A stretch of DNA of 64,000 bases, taken from assembly GCF_018613715.1 (NCBI RefSeq), contig NZ_JAGGPT010000002.1:186001-250000 (forward strand), written 5' to 3'. Position 1 is the first letter of the stretch. Every line of letters begins with the position of its first letter. Source of the DNA: Chryseobacterium sp. ISL-6 (GTDB lineage: Bacteria > Bacteroidota > Bacteroidia > Flavobacteriales > Weeksellaceae). The translations under genes were made by a program, and so were the position numbers. The notes beneath the pieces are model-generated. The model searched no databases. It was not told the origin of the DNA and worked only from the letters and a program-made list of their open reading frames with translations. Below are positions 7,948 to 14,762 of this stretch, one piece after another.

Positions 7948-8172
7948 TTACTTTAATTTAAAATCAAATAGTTCCTGTGGATGCACATCTAGTCCTTTGG
8001 CTAACTCTTGAATAGTAGAGATTCTAAGATCTGTTTCCCCTTTTTCTATTTTACTAATATTACTATGATCTACATCACATTTTTGAGCCAACTCTCTATA
8101 ACTCAAATTCAGCTTTTTTCTAAATATCTCAACTCTTTTACCAAATGCTATTCTAAATTCTAATTTATTCAT
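7948..8172 (-). CDS. XRE-family helix-turn-helix regulator
   Basis: A 74-aa single-domain DNA-binding protein: 'FGKRVEIFRKKLNLSYRELA' (helices 1-2), 'HSNISKIEKGETDLRISTIQ' (recognition helix onward), 'LAKGLDVHPQELFDF'. ATG 8172 gives the normal XRE start; the frame is open to 8211 but those residues are not conserved in the family. It is divergent from the sigma/dCas12f operon and shares its ~400-base upstream region, so it could regulate that operon. That link is positional inference. Confidence 0.8.
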   Translation of the reverse strand: MNKLEFRIAFGKRVEIFRKKLNLSYRELAQKCDVDHSNISKIEKGETDLRISTIQELAKGLDVHPQELFDFKLK

Positions 8173-8258
8173 TACGGTTGACTTTGACGAGACAAAATGA
8201 TGAGATTTCAATAAATTTTTGTAGTCGAATTAACCTACATAAAGAAAAATGTTTTATA

Positions 8259-8291
8259 TTTGCTAAATAAGTTACAATAAAGGTAACTTTG
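8259..8291 (+). promoter_or_regulatory. Bacteroidota sigma-A promoter upstream of the sigma/dCas12f operon
   Basis: TTTG (8259-8262), a 21-base spacer and TAACTTTG (8284-8291) match the -33/-7 consensus TTTG...TAnnTTTG. Transcription would start near 8297 and run through the structured region 8335-8439 towards the sigma gene. Confidence 0.6.
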
Positions 8292-8334
8292 CAATACTTC
8301 AAAAATAATAATCGAAGCTATTGCTTAGATTCTC

Positions 8335-8439
8335 GACTAGAAAACTGGTAATTTTATGTGTACGAGAAGATAAGTAAATTAGCTCACGACCGCGGCGTGG
8401 GCTCTCTTATCGTACACGGGTATACCAGTACCTCTAGTC
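8335..8439 (+). ncRNA. Structured RNA element upstream of the sigma factor gene
   Basis: Four nested stems can form. GACTAGA (8335-8341) pairs with TCTAGTC (8433-8439). ACTGGTA (8344-8350) pairs with TACCAGT (8423-8429). GTGTACG (8358-8364) pairs with CGTACAC (8411-8417), followed by GATAAG with CTTATC. The terminal stem is AGCTCACG (8381-8388) with CGTGGGCT (8396-8403), one G-U. The order and register are consistent with one long hairpin. It contains CGGCGTGGGCTC (8393-8404), also found at 10562-10573. It could be a leader RNA, an independent small RNA (a T-rich stretch follows at 8458-8468), a guide scaffold, or a member of a dispersed flavobacterial structured-RNA family such as Flavo-1; I cannot tell which. 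Confidence 0.65.
8393..8404 (+). promoter_or_regulatory. Candidate dCas12f target site (matches downstream guide)
   Basis: CGGCGTGGGCTC matches 10562-10573 exactly, in the same orientation, and is preceded by G (8392). A 5'-G target-adjacent motif is what I recall being reported for sigma-linked dCas12f systems. The site points towards the sigma gene, 165 bases ahead of its start. Target status is a hypothesis. Confidence 0.4.
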
Positions 8440-8568
8440 AATAAGTTGAGTTCCACGCTTTTTCTTTTGTGCAAAATTTAAAGAATAGGGGTATGAATAA
8501 TAAGTAGAATTCTTCTTATGGATCTAAGCAGTTCCTTCCAGCAATAATTTAGCTAAAATACGCTGCTT

Positions 8569-9384
8569 ATGAAAAGAACAGACTCTTTACCCCGGAAGTT
8601 GAGCAATCTTCAGTTGTACGAACTGCTGAAAAAAGGCAATCCGACCGCTCTGGAACACATTCATCTGCGTTATAAAAGACTTCTTTTCTGGGTTGGATGG
8701 CAGGTGCTTAAGGATGATTTTGTAGTGGACACTATTGTTCAGGATACATTCCTTAAATTATGGCTACACCGTGACACCATTGAAACGCCTAATCATATTA
8801 CTGGCTTTTTACGGTTCGTTATGAAAAGAGATTGTATATCGTATGTCACTGCGCCAAAGAATAAATTCAACCGTCTAGTTGCTTCTCTTGAAAGTTTTGA
8901 GAATTACCAGGATTATCTTGTGGATTATGATCCCCTGAATGATAAAGAGAATCTCCTCAGTCACGAATCCGATCAAAAAAAATTCGATGAAGTCACAAAA
9001 GTTTTACCTGTTCTGCACCCCAAAAGAAAACACCTGATTGAACTTTGCCTTGAATATGGCTTTCAGTACAAACCAATCGCAGAAGCAATGGGAAGCAGCG
9101 TGACAGGCATAAGCAATGAGGTGAGCAGAGCCATAAATGACCTTCGGAAAATTCTTAATAGAACCTCTTTTGAACAGCCATATGAAAAAGCTTCCGATAA
9201 TAAAGAACAGAGAGAAAAACTCAGTAGTCAACAACTTGAGATCCTGAAAAGAAGGTTTGATCAGAAATCCTCTTTCAAGGTTATTGCCCAAGAACTCAAA
9301 TTACCTGAAAAGGAGGTTCATCGGGAATTTCTGTATGCATATCAATATCTACAAAATCAAAACACTTCTGAAATACCTCTTTGA
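8569..9384 (+). CDS. ECF-type sigma factor linked to dCas12f
   Basis: This 271-aa RNA polymerase sigma factor belongs to the extracytoplasmic-function group. Region 2 spans about residues 15-92 ('NPTALEHIHLRYKRLLFW', 'VQDTFLKLWLHR'). Region 4 spans about 143-195, with the helix-turn-helix 'YKPIAEAMGSSVTGISNEVS'. A further ~60 C-terminal residues ('SSQQLEILKRRFDQKSSFKV', 'IAQELKLPEKEVHREF') look like a second region-4-type HTH. This makes it ~80 residues longer than typical ECF factors (~180-200 aa). There is no anti-sigma gene nearby. Its stop is one base from the dCas12f start, so the two are co-translated. It likely acts with the dCas12f to recruit RNA polymerase to guide-matched DNA. Confidence 0.88.
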   Translation: MKRTDSLPRKLSNLQLYELLKKGNPTALEHIHLRYKRLLFWVGWQVLKDDFVVDTIVQDTFLKLWLHRDTIETPNHITGFLRFVMKRDCISYVTAPKNKFNRLVASLESFENYQDYLVDYDPLNDKENLLSHESDQKKFDEVTKVLPVLHPKRKHLIELCLEYGFQYKPIAEAMGSSVTGISNEVSRAINDLRKILNRTSFEQPYEKASDNKEQREKLSSQQLEILKRRFDQKSSFKVIAQELKLPEKEVHREFLYAYQYLQNQNTSEIPL

Positions 9385-9385
9385 A

Positions 9386-10480
9386 ATGGAAAAATCCACG
9401 ATTACACTTACCCGAAAAATTCAGTTGCTGATCGATCTCCCTGCAAATGAAAAAAACGAGATGTGGGAAAAACTCTACCGGTATCAGAACCGCTGTTTCC
9501 GGGCGGCTAATTTAATTGCTTCCCATCTGTATGTTCAGGAAATGATCAAGGATTTCTTTTACTTCACAGAAGAAATCCAATACAAGCTGGCAGATGTAAA
9601 CAAAGATGAAATGGGAATGTTCACACGTTCGAAAACAAGCACAACTGCACGCATGGTCTATGACCGTTTCAAAGGCGAGATCCCTACCGATATTCTGGGA
9701 AGCCTAAATAACACGATTCAATCAACCTTTTCTAAAAACAAAGCCGACTACTGGCAGGGGCTAAGATCATTGAGAAACTTTAAAAAAGACATCCCAATTC
9801 CACTTCCAGTCAAATGCATCAGTAAAATGAGATATGATACCGAAAAGAAAGGGTTTTGTTTCAACATGTTTGCTATTCCAGTTAAAACGTATTTAGGGAA
9901 AGACTTCTCTGATAAGCGCTTAATAATGGAACGCCTCTTAAGAGAAGAGATAAAACTTTGCACATCGCAGATCCAGCTGAAAGCCGGGAAAATCTATTGG
10001 CTTGCAGTATTTGAATTTGAAAAAGAAGAACACATTTTAAAACCCGAAATCATTGCAGAAGCTTCCCTGTCTCTGGAACATCCTATCGTAGTAAAAGCCA
10101 ACAATGTGAGAATGAATATAGGCTCGAAGGAGGAGTTTTTATACCGCAGGCTTGCAATTCAGGCAAGTCAAAAAAGGATTCAATCCGGCATCGCCTTTGC
10201 CCGTTCAGGAAATGGAGTCAAACGCAAACAGAAAGCATTATTTAAAACAGAGAATCTGGAAAGCAGATATGTAAGTCATAGGCTTCATTTGTATAGCCGG
10301 AAACTTATAGATTTCTGCATCCAGCAACAGGCGGGCACACTTATTCTTAAAAATCAGGAAGACAAGATAGGAATTGCAAAAGAACAGGAATTTGTGCTTC
10401 GCAACTGGAGTTATTATGAATTACAGACCAAAATAAAATACAAAGCAGAAAAGGCAGGTATCGAATTAATTATTGGATAA
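9386..10480 (+). CDS. Nuclease-dead, truncated Cas12f/TnpB-like RNA-guided protein
   Basis: A 364-aa protein. ATG 9386 follows the sigma stop by one base; earlier in-frame codons lie inside the sigma gene and were rejected. The C-terminal third carries Cas12f/TnpB landmarks in order: 'IGSKEEFLYRRLAIQ' (~245-259), 'SRKLIDFCIQQQAGTLIL' (~304-321), 'FVLRNWSYYELQTKIKYKAE' (~336-355). The RuvC-I motif that normally reads GIDLG is 'IVVKANNV' (~234-241), without the Asp. The RuvC-II Glu position reads K (LILKNQ, ~319-324). The chain stops at residue 364, before the Cys4 zinc ribbon and RuvC-III Asp. It should bind guide RNA and target DNA without cleaving. Pairing with an ECF sigma gene matches reported sigma-dCas12f systems for RNA-guided transcription. 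No transposon ends or tnpA are associated. Confidence 0.85.
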   Translation: MEKSTITLTRKIQLLIDLPANEKNEMWEKLYRYQNRCFRAANLIASHLYVQEMIKDFFYFTEEIQYKLADVNKDEMGMFTRSKTSTTARMVYDRFKGEIPTDILGSLNNTIQSTFSKNKADYWQGLRSLRNFKKDIPIPLPVKCISKMRYDTEKKGFCFNMFAIPVKTYLGKDFSDKRLIMERLLREEIKLCTSQIQLKAGKIYWLAVFEFEKEEHILKPEIIAEASLSLEHPIVVKANNVRMNIGSKEEFLYRRLAIQASQKRIQSGIAFARSGNGVKRKQKALFKTENLESRYVSHRLHLYSRKLIDFCIQQQAGTLILKNQEDKIGIAKEQEFVLRNWSYYELQTKIKYKAEKAGIELIIG

Positions 10481-10581
10481 ATGAAAAAAAATAACGAGGG
10501 TGCTTGTACACCCATAGGGTGAGGTTATGAACACTCACTAAATACTTAGTAGTATATACAACGGCGTGGGCTCCTTTTTTT
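10481..10581 (+). ncRNA. Candidate guide RNA of the dCas12f system
   Basis: The region directly after the dCas12f stop folds into three hairpins: GGGTG/CACCC (10498-10513), GTGAG/CTCAC (10519-10538) and ATACT/AGTAT (10542-10555). ATAAC (10491-10495) can also pair with GTTAT (10524-10528). It then reads TATACAA and CGGCGTGGGCTCC followed by seven T. Cas12f and TnpB guides place the scaffold 5' and the guide 3', often behind a CAAC-like end, so the guide would begin at about 10562. The first 12 guide bases match 8393-8404 upstream of the sigma gene. The RNA boundaries are inferred. Confidence 0.45.
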
Positions 10582-10587
10582 ACCTAT

Positions 10588-10956
10588 ATGGAACAGAAAA
10601 TATATCAGAAAAGAAACGTAAAACGCTTTAGAGAAAGAAGCTTTAGCTCTCAACTTGGAAGATTGAAATAGAAGAAAATTTCTTTGCTTGAACAAAAAGA
10701 AACTAATGAAGATCCTTTGTTAAAAAAGATCTCTAAACTATTGAAAATTCCGGTAGAAGCTTTTCAGAACTTTAATAGAGAGCAGCCTGTGAATGTTATT
10801 GCTAATACTTTTCACTATGGCTCAATAGCACACGCTACTGCTGAAAACATACAATGCACATTCAATCCAAGAGATAAAATGGTTGAGTTAAATGAAAGGC
10901 TTAAAGAAAAAGATAATATAATAACAACGCTTGAACAATTAATTGGAAAGAAATAA
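10588..10956 (+). pseudogene. Decayed XRE regulator
   Basis: From ATG 10588 the frame reads 'MEQKIYQKRNVKRFRE', the start of a common Chryseobacterium XRE protein. Part of the HTH is then deleted. The continuation 'EALALNLED' hits an in-frame TGA where the family has Trp, and after a frameshift 'KKISLLEQKETNEDPLLKKI' to 'TTLEQLIGKK' is intact to 10956. At least three lesions make it non-functional. It lies directly behind the candidate guide RNA. Confidence 0.85.
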
Positions 10957-10989
10957 AATTAAAGTAATCGGGGTATTACTTTTTCGTAG

Positions 10990-11022
10990 AGAAGGCTTAA
11001 CTAACGTTAAGCCTTCTTTTTT
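10990..11022 (+). terminator. Intrinsic terminator after the XRE remnant
   Basis: AGAAGGCTTAA / TTAAGCCTTCT, an 11-bp perfect stem with a 6-base loop and a T run. Confidence 0.85.
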
Positions 11023-11082
11023 GATTAAATATAAGACGTCTGTCTATTCTAATAATTATTCAAAAGAAAAAAAAGCTTTATA

Positions 11083-11215
11083 ATCATTGTAAAGGATTTT
11101 AAAAAGCAAGTTTATAAAGAAAAATACGATCCTTAGTATGGAGATTTTTATTTATATCCATTGGAATTGAACTTTCTTTTTACAGATCTGAAACGATACT
11201 GTCCTGTTCTGAAAT
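11083..11215 (+). pseudogene. 3' remnant of an unknown gene, repeated at 18106-18215
   Basis: The plus strand reads 'IVKDFKKQVYKEKYDP', a stop, then 'YGDFYLYPLELNFLFTDLKR' and 'YCPVLK' with a final stop. A second copy (18106-18215) keeps 'IVKDFKKQVYKEKYNPMGRD' but is frameshifted. Two decayed copies of the same gene end in one window suggest a recombining cassette. The family is not recognised. Confidence 0.5.
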
Positions 11216-11257
11216 AAGTTTAACTATTTATGATAATTCGCTTTAATACCAGAAGCA

Positions 11258-11635
11258 TTATTCTTCTTTATCCACAATTGTCCTTTCAGTAAAATAAAAT
11301 ATAAAACTTCCAATTAATAATATTAAGCATGGCATTACATAATTATTTATTTCAAAAAATTGGAAATCATTTGACATATCCTTTAAAAACTTTCCTACCA
11401 GTTGCATTAGTGATGAAATAATTAAAAAAATAATACTCCATACTTTAATTGCTAATTTGACTTTGATGTGCTTTATGAAAAGCAGTATCAACAAAGAAAC
11501 TTGTATTATTATTGGAAGTAGTGTAATTAAACTATAATTTTCATACATAGAATAAAGATTATAGATTAATAGTATAAAAAGTATAATTATTAAAAAATAA
11601 TAAAAAATTATAGAATTAAATTTTGCTTTTCGCAT
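11258..11635 (-). CDS. Hypothetical integral membrane protein
   Basis: A 125-aa protein with about four predicted transmembrane helices: 'IIFYYFLIIILFILLIYNLY', 'LITLLPIIIQVSLLILLFI', 'VWSIIFLIISSLMQLVG' and 'LILLIGSFIFYFTE'. It has short loops and a charged C-terminus. No known family or catalytic residues are seen. It stands alone on the minus strand, very AT-rich like the surrounding island. The ATG at 11635 gives a positively charged N-terminus (MRKAKF) suited to membrane insertion. Confidence 0.6.
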   Translation of the reverse strand: MRKAKFNSIIFYYFLIIILFILLIYNLYSMYENYSLITLLPIIIQVSLLILLFIKHIKVKLAIKVWSIIFLIISSLMQLVGKFLKDMSNDFQFFEINNYVMPCLILLIGSFIFYFTERTIVDKEE

Positions 11636-11739
11636 GTTAGTTTTTTATTAATGAATTTTTGAAAAAATAAATATCGTCAACGCACGCTAAGCGATCATTT
11701 CCACAGTTTTAGATCACCTTGAATTTTTCTTCACGAAAT

Positions 11740-11851
11740 AACTTCTATCCTGCCGAAACAACGGAGCCCACTTTCACTGGCAACGTCTGCACAGCACGAG
11801 CGGTTAGAAATAATTTTAAGACGACCGATTATCACGACATTAAAGTTTAAT
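11740..11851 (+). pseudogene. Coding remnant, family unknown
   Basis: The plus strand reads 'NNFYPAETTEPTFTGNVCTA' and 'RAVRNNFKTTDYHDIKV' before a stop, with higher GC than the neighbouring spacer. The run resembles the end of a protein domain but has no start codon. It is probably a gene fragment left by rearrangement. The rest of 11640-11888 shows nothing else. Confidence 0.3.
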
Positions 11852-11888
11852 CTGAAGGCATTCTTATGGGACAGGAAATCACTGAAAC

Positions 11889-12836
11889 TTAATTCGCTGT
11901 CTGGTACCTGTTTGTCTCCTCAAACCAATTTAGATAGCCACTAATCCATAAACCCTGACCTTCAAGGAACTTTTTTACAACCGGTGTATATACCCCAAAA
12001 TCCGGAATATCATTGTACAGGACCATAAACTCTTCCATGCGGGAGTTGTACATTTGCACAGCTTCATCAAAGGCATCTTCGATTGAACAACTTCGTTCGT
12101 TTTGAATCACGAGTACCAGATTCAGGCCTTCATCATCCTGCATTTCCTTTTCTAATGAGATTAAATCATTACTCCAGGCAAATAGATCTCCCGCCAATAT
12201 CCTGGCTTGCTGAACAAAGGGATGTACTACAATGTAATTGGGCAAGATACCTGTCACCAGTTCTATCTTATCATTTACAGTAGCCATGGCTACATTCTTC
12301 CTACGAATCGGTATATACTCCTTAATGGAAGGATAGTTAATGTCTTTACGGTAGCTGATAGATGAGTCTATCTCTATACCTTCAAGATATTGAGATATAT
12401 CATATACATATCTTTCCACCCACTCTTTTGTCGCAATAGCTTCAAATTCCCTCATAAAAATGGAAAATTGATGAAGGATCGGATTTTCTCCATGTTCAGG
12501 AATTGCACCTCGTGCAATTTCCATCGTACGATGGGTCACTTTAGACAATTCCTCTTTCTTGAATGGAGCATAATAATCATCTTGAGCAATGCCCCAAAGC
12601 AAAGCTCTGGTAAAAGAAGTTAGTAAGGAAAGGGAAGCATCCGGCCAGGAATGTGCAGCCCAGGACGCACCGTCAAGTCTTCTCATCATTTTAATGAAAG
12701 GTTGAGGAAGAGAACTGTATTGCTCATCGATCCATTTATCGCTTTTTTCTCTAAGTAATTCTTTATGTGAGCTTTCACGTGGCGGAAATGGATTCAGGAG
12801 TATCGATTTCAGGTTTTTAGTTATTGTTTTATTCAT
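11889..12836 (-). CDS. Class I terpene synthase (sesquiterpene-type cyclase)
   Basis: A 315-aa soluble bacterial terpenoid cyclase that would ionise and cyclise an isoprenyl diphosphate using Mg2+. Metal-binding motifs: aspartate-rich 'QDDYYAPF' (D86-D87) and the NSE triad 'NDLISLEKE' (N223, S227, E231). 'IPIRRKN' supplies the arginine ~46 residues before the NSE triad that senses diphosphate. 'NRY' near the end (R310-Y311) is the conserved RY pair. Length is typical. It shares strand with a methyltransferase 178 bases upstream, suggesting a two-gene pathway to a methylated terpene. The product cannot be predicted. Confidence 0.92.
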   Translation of the reverse strand: MNKTITKNLKSILLNPFPPRESSHKELLREKSDKWIDEQYSSLPQPFIKMMRRLDGASWAAHSWPDASLSLLTSFTRALLWGIAQDDYYAPFKKEELSKVTHRTMEIARGAIPEHGENPILHQFSIFMREFEAIATKEWVERYVYDISQYLEGIEIDSSISYRKDINYPSIKEYIPIRRKNVAMATVNDKIELVTGILPNYIVVHPFVQQARILAGDLFAWSNDLISLEKEMQDDEGLNLVLVIQNERSCSIEDAFDEAVQMYNSRMEEFMVLYNDIPDFGVYTPVVKKFLEGQGLWISGYLNWFEETNRYQTAN

Positions 12837-13014
12837 TGGTTAGATTTGTTTTTTAATATATCGAGGGTTATAATAATACTCTTACTTAGTCTCTAAAGAG
12901 CTCTTTATACTACCGTTTTAGCATTTCCTCTATGGTAATAGACTATTCTGATCAGCCAAATAAGTTGGTCTTGAGCCTATTGCTTTTTCTAACAGTTATT
13001 AGATAAGGAAACAA

Positions 13015-13860
13015 CTACAGCTTAAAAACAAGCATTTCCACCAACCCTTCCCCTTGCTGATGAAATAATAAATTATTTCCATTCAGTTGAAATTCGACAT
13101 CTTTCATTGCAACTACTTGGGTTTCAATAACGCCTAAATTAGTCAATACCTCCATCATTTCTTCCCTGAAGTACACCCTCACCTTATCCTTTATAAACTT
13201 TTCAAATAGGCCTATAACAGTATTATGAAGAGATAGGCCGTGTGCAGGCACATCAACAGGATCAAGGCAATATTCCATGATGACCTTGTTGTACTTACCT
13301 TTAGATTCAAATTGCTGCATCAGTTTAACAAATTCATGATTATGGATATAGTGAACAACTCCTTCAAGAACAACAATAGTAGGTTTTTCAGGCTGAAATC
13401 CCTTTCGTAGCAATGTCTCCATAAGGAGATTAGTATCTGCTAAATTACATTGAATAAAATGAGGTTGATTAGTAGTGGGAATCAAATCCGAATAAATTAC
13501 TGCTTTGGTAAGGATAGTGTCACTTCCATCCACTTCGAAAATATCACTGATTCTATCAGCATGGTGTTCGAGTAGAAAAATAGATAGTGGATCAAGTCCA
13601 GCCCCTAGAATCAATATCTGTCGTTTGGGATTTGAAAGTAGTTGTTCTGAAAGTGCTTTCCTTATATAGTTTTTCCGTAAGCAAATTATATCTCTAATAG
13701 CAGTGGTGGCTGTAGTCATCTCCTGACTGGCTGCCATTACCCCACTGAAATCGATATGTTCAAGATATTTTTTTTCCAAATCAGAGGTATACACTGAATT
13801 CGACTGTTGTAGTACCAAAGCAGAAGTTAACGGAACATTAGTTTTAGTATAAGTATTCAT
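13015..13860 (-). CDS. SAM-dependent methyltransferase, LCMT/PPM1-like family
   Basis: A 281-aa class I methyltransferase. Motif I is 'ILILGAGLDPLSIFLL' and the acidic residue contacting SAM lies in 'FEVDGSD'; 'PTIVVLEGVVHYIH' is the LCMT-family motif around strand 4. ATG 13860 (MNTYTKTN) is preferred; the frame opens further upstream to 13938 with unlikely sequence. It precedes the terpene synthase on the same strand. In this setting it could methylate a prenyl diphosphate or the cyclised product, but other substrates, such as carboxyl groups, are possible. Confidence 0.8.
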   Translation of the reverse strand: MNTYTKTNVPLTSALVLQQSNSVYTSDLEKKYLEHIDFSGVMAASQEMTTATTAIRDIICLRKNYIRKALSEQLLSNPKRQILILGAGLDPLSIFLLEHHADRISDIFEVDGSDTILTKAVIYSDLIPTTNQPHFIQCNLADTNLLMETLLRKGFQPEKPTIVVLEGVVHYIHNHEFVKLMQQFESKGKYNKVIMEYCLDPVDVPAHGLSLHNTVIGLFEKFIKDKVRVYFREEMMEVLTNLGVIETQVVAMKDVEFQLNGNNLLFHQQGEGLVEMLVFKL

Positions 13861-14015
13861 AGAAAGATAAGTTTTAAGATGACAATTAAGATAGGTGGAA
13901 TATGTTCCTAATAAATCATGATGTAGTTTTAAAAACATCTTCCGTATACTGTATTATTCAGGTAAAACAGTTTGATGTACTTAGGATCAATGTATTTCTT
14001 TACTACACTTTAGTG

Positions 14016-14133
14016 ATCTTGAATTCAAGATGATAATTTACATAGATCTTTAAGGTAAAACTATAATTTCATGGCACTTTTAGATTTGTAAATAATGACA
14101 TGTCATATAGGTCTTACGTAATTCATATATGAA
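14016..14133. promoter_or_regulatory. Three perfect palindromes between methyltransferase and peptide gene
   Basis: The 328-base gap 13861-14188 contains ATCTTGAATTCAAGAT (14016-14031), ATGACATGTCAT (14095-14106) and TTCATATATGAA (14122-14133). Each is a perfect dyad, the form expected of operators for dimeric regulators. The sequences differ from one another. No other gene is seen in the gap. Confidence 0.4.
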
Positions 14134-14188
14134 ATGCTATAATATACCATATTACTTAGGCCATGTTTATTGTATGGGGACTATTATA

Positions 14189-14389
14189 TTATAGAGCTAT
14201 ACCCCCAATTATTCCACCAACTATCGCACCTGTATTGCTGACAGTGGTACCAACTATCCCACCAACGCCACTAACTGTACCACCAATTATGCTGCCTAAA
14301 CCGCCTACTACTCCACCCACGTTTTCTATTAATCCATTACCTGTGATAGTTCTTAACTCGTTTTTGCTTAATTTTTTGAAATTTTTCAT
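14189..14389 (-). CDS. Bacteriocin-like peptide with double-glycine-type leader
   Basis: A 66-aa peptide. The leader 'MKNFKKLSKNELRTITG' is the ComC/bacteriocin-type signal widespread in Chryseobacterium and cleaved by peptidase-containing ABC exporters. Its cleavage site reads TGNG rather than the usual GG. The remaining ~48 residues are almost wholly Gly, Val, Ile, Ser and Thr ('GGVVGGLGSIIGGTVSGVGG'), a glycine-zipper pattern typical of membrane-inserting peptides. No exporter or immunity gene is adjacent. The proline-rich plus-strand frame across it is a mirror artefact. Confidence 0.75.
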   Translation of the reverse strand: MKNFKKLSKNELRTITGNGLIENVGGVVGGLGSIIGGTVSGVGGIVGTTVSNTGAIVGGIIGGIAL

Positions 14390-14762
14390 GGTTATAAATT
14401 TTCACGATTATTTATCACCAAGATATGAATAATAGTAGTAATAATCCTTCCACTTTAAGTAATAATTTCTTTAAATTATTACATGTTGTAGTTTCACTAT
14501 ACGGAGAAGTGTGATGTACTTATCTACACAGACGTGTGAAACTTTGTGTTTTATTTTGTTCTTCTTGATTTTTACATAAGAAAGCATTTTACTTACCTTT
14601 TTTGTTTGTTTTTTGCCCGGGGGACCGCCAGCACTTATCAATCATTTGCAGCAATTTAGGGCACTGACATTCCTATGAAAGCAGTCGCTATGCGTGAAAC
14701 TCAATTCGGAACAGCCACAGCAAGTGCCATTTTTTAATTATGTTGCAGGTATTTTCATCACT

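Noticed and set aside
9257..9385. An in-frame N-terminal extension of the dCas12f gene
   Set aside because: It lies inside the sigma factor gene and encodes atypical sequence; ATG 9386 is directly behind the sigma stop and starts a normal protein.
9386..10480. Reading the Cas12f-like gene as an ordinary TnpB of an IS605 element
   Set aside because: No tnpA partner or transposon ends, both visible catalytic residues are lost, and a sigma factor gene is coupled to it. The RAYT gene at 6095 is a separate element with its own ends, more than 1.7 kb away across other genes.
8335..10573. A CRISPR array near the Cas12f-like gene
   Set aside because: No regularly spaced repeats were found. Only two copies of a 12-mer exist, one at each side of the operon.
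11764..11772. A 9-base reverse-complement match (GGAGCCCAC) to the candidate guide
   Set aside because: It covers only internal guide bases, not the guide start, and lies in coding-remnant DNA; likely chance.
14163..14432. Plus-strand proline-rich open frame
   Set aside because: It is the mirror image of the glycine-rich peptide gene on the minus strand (Gly codons read back as Pro/Thr).
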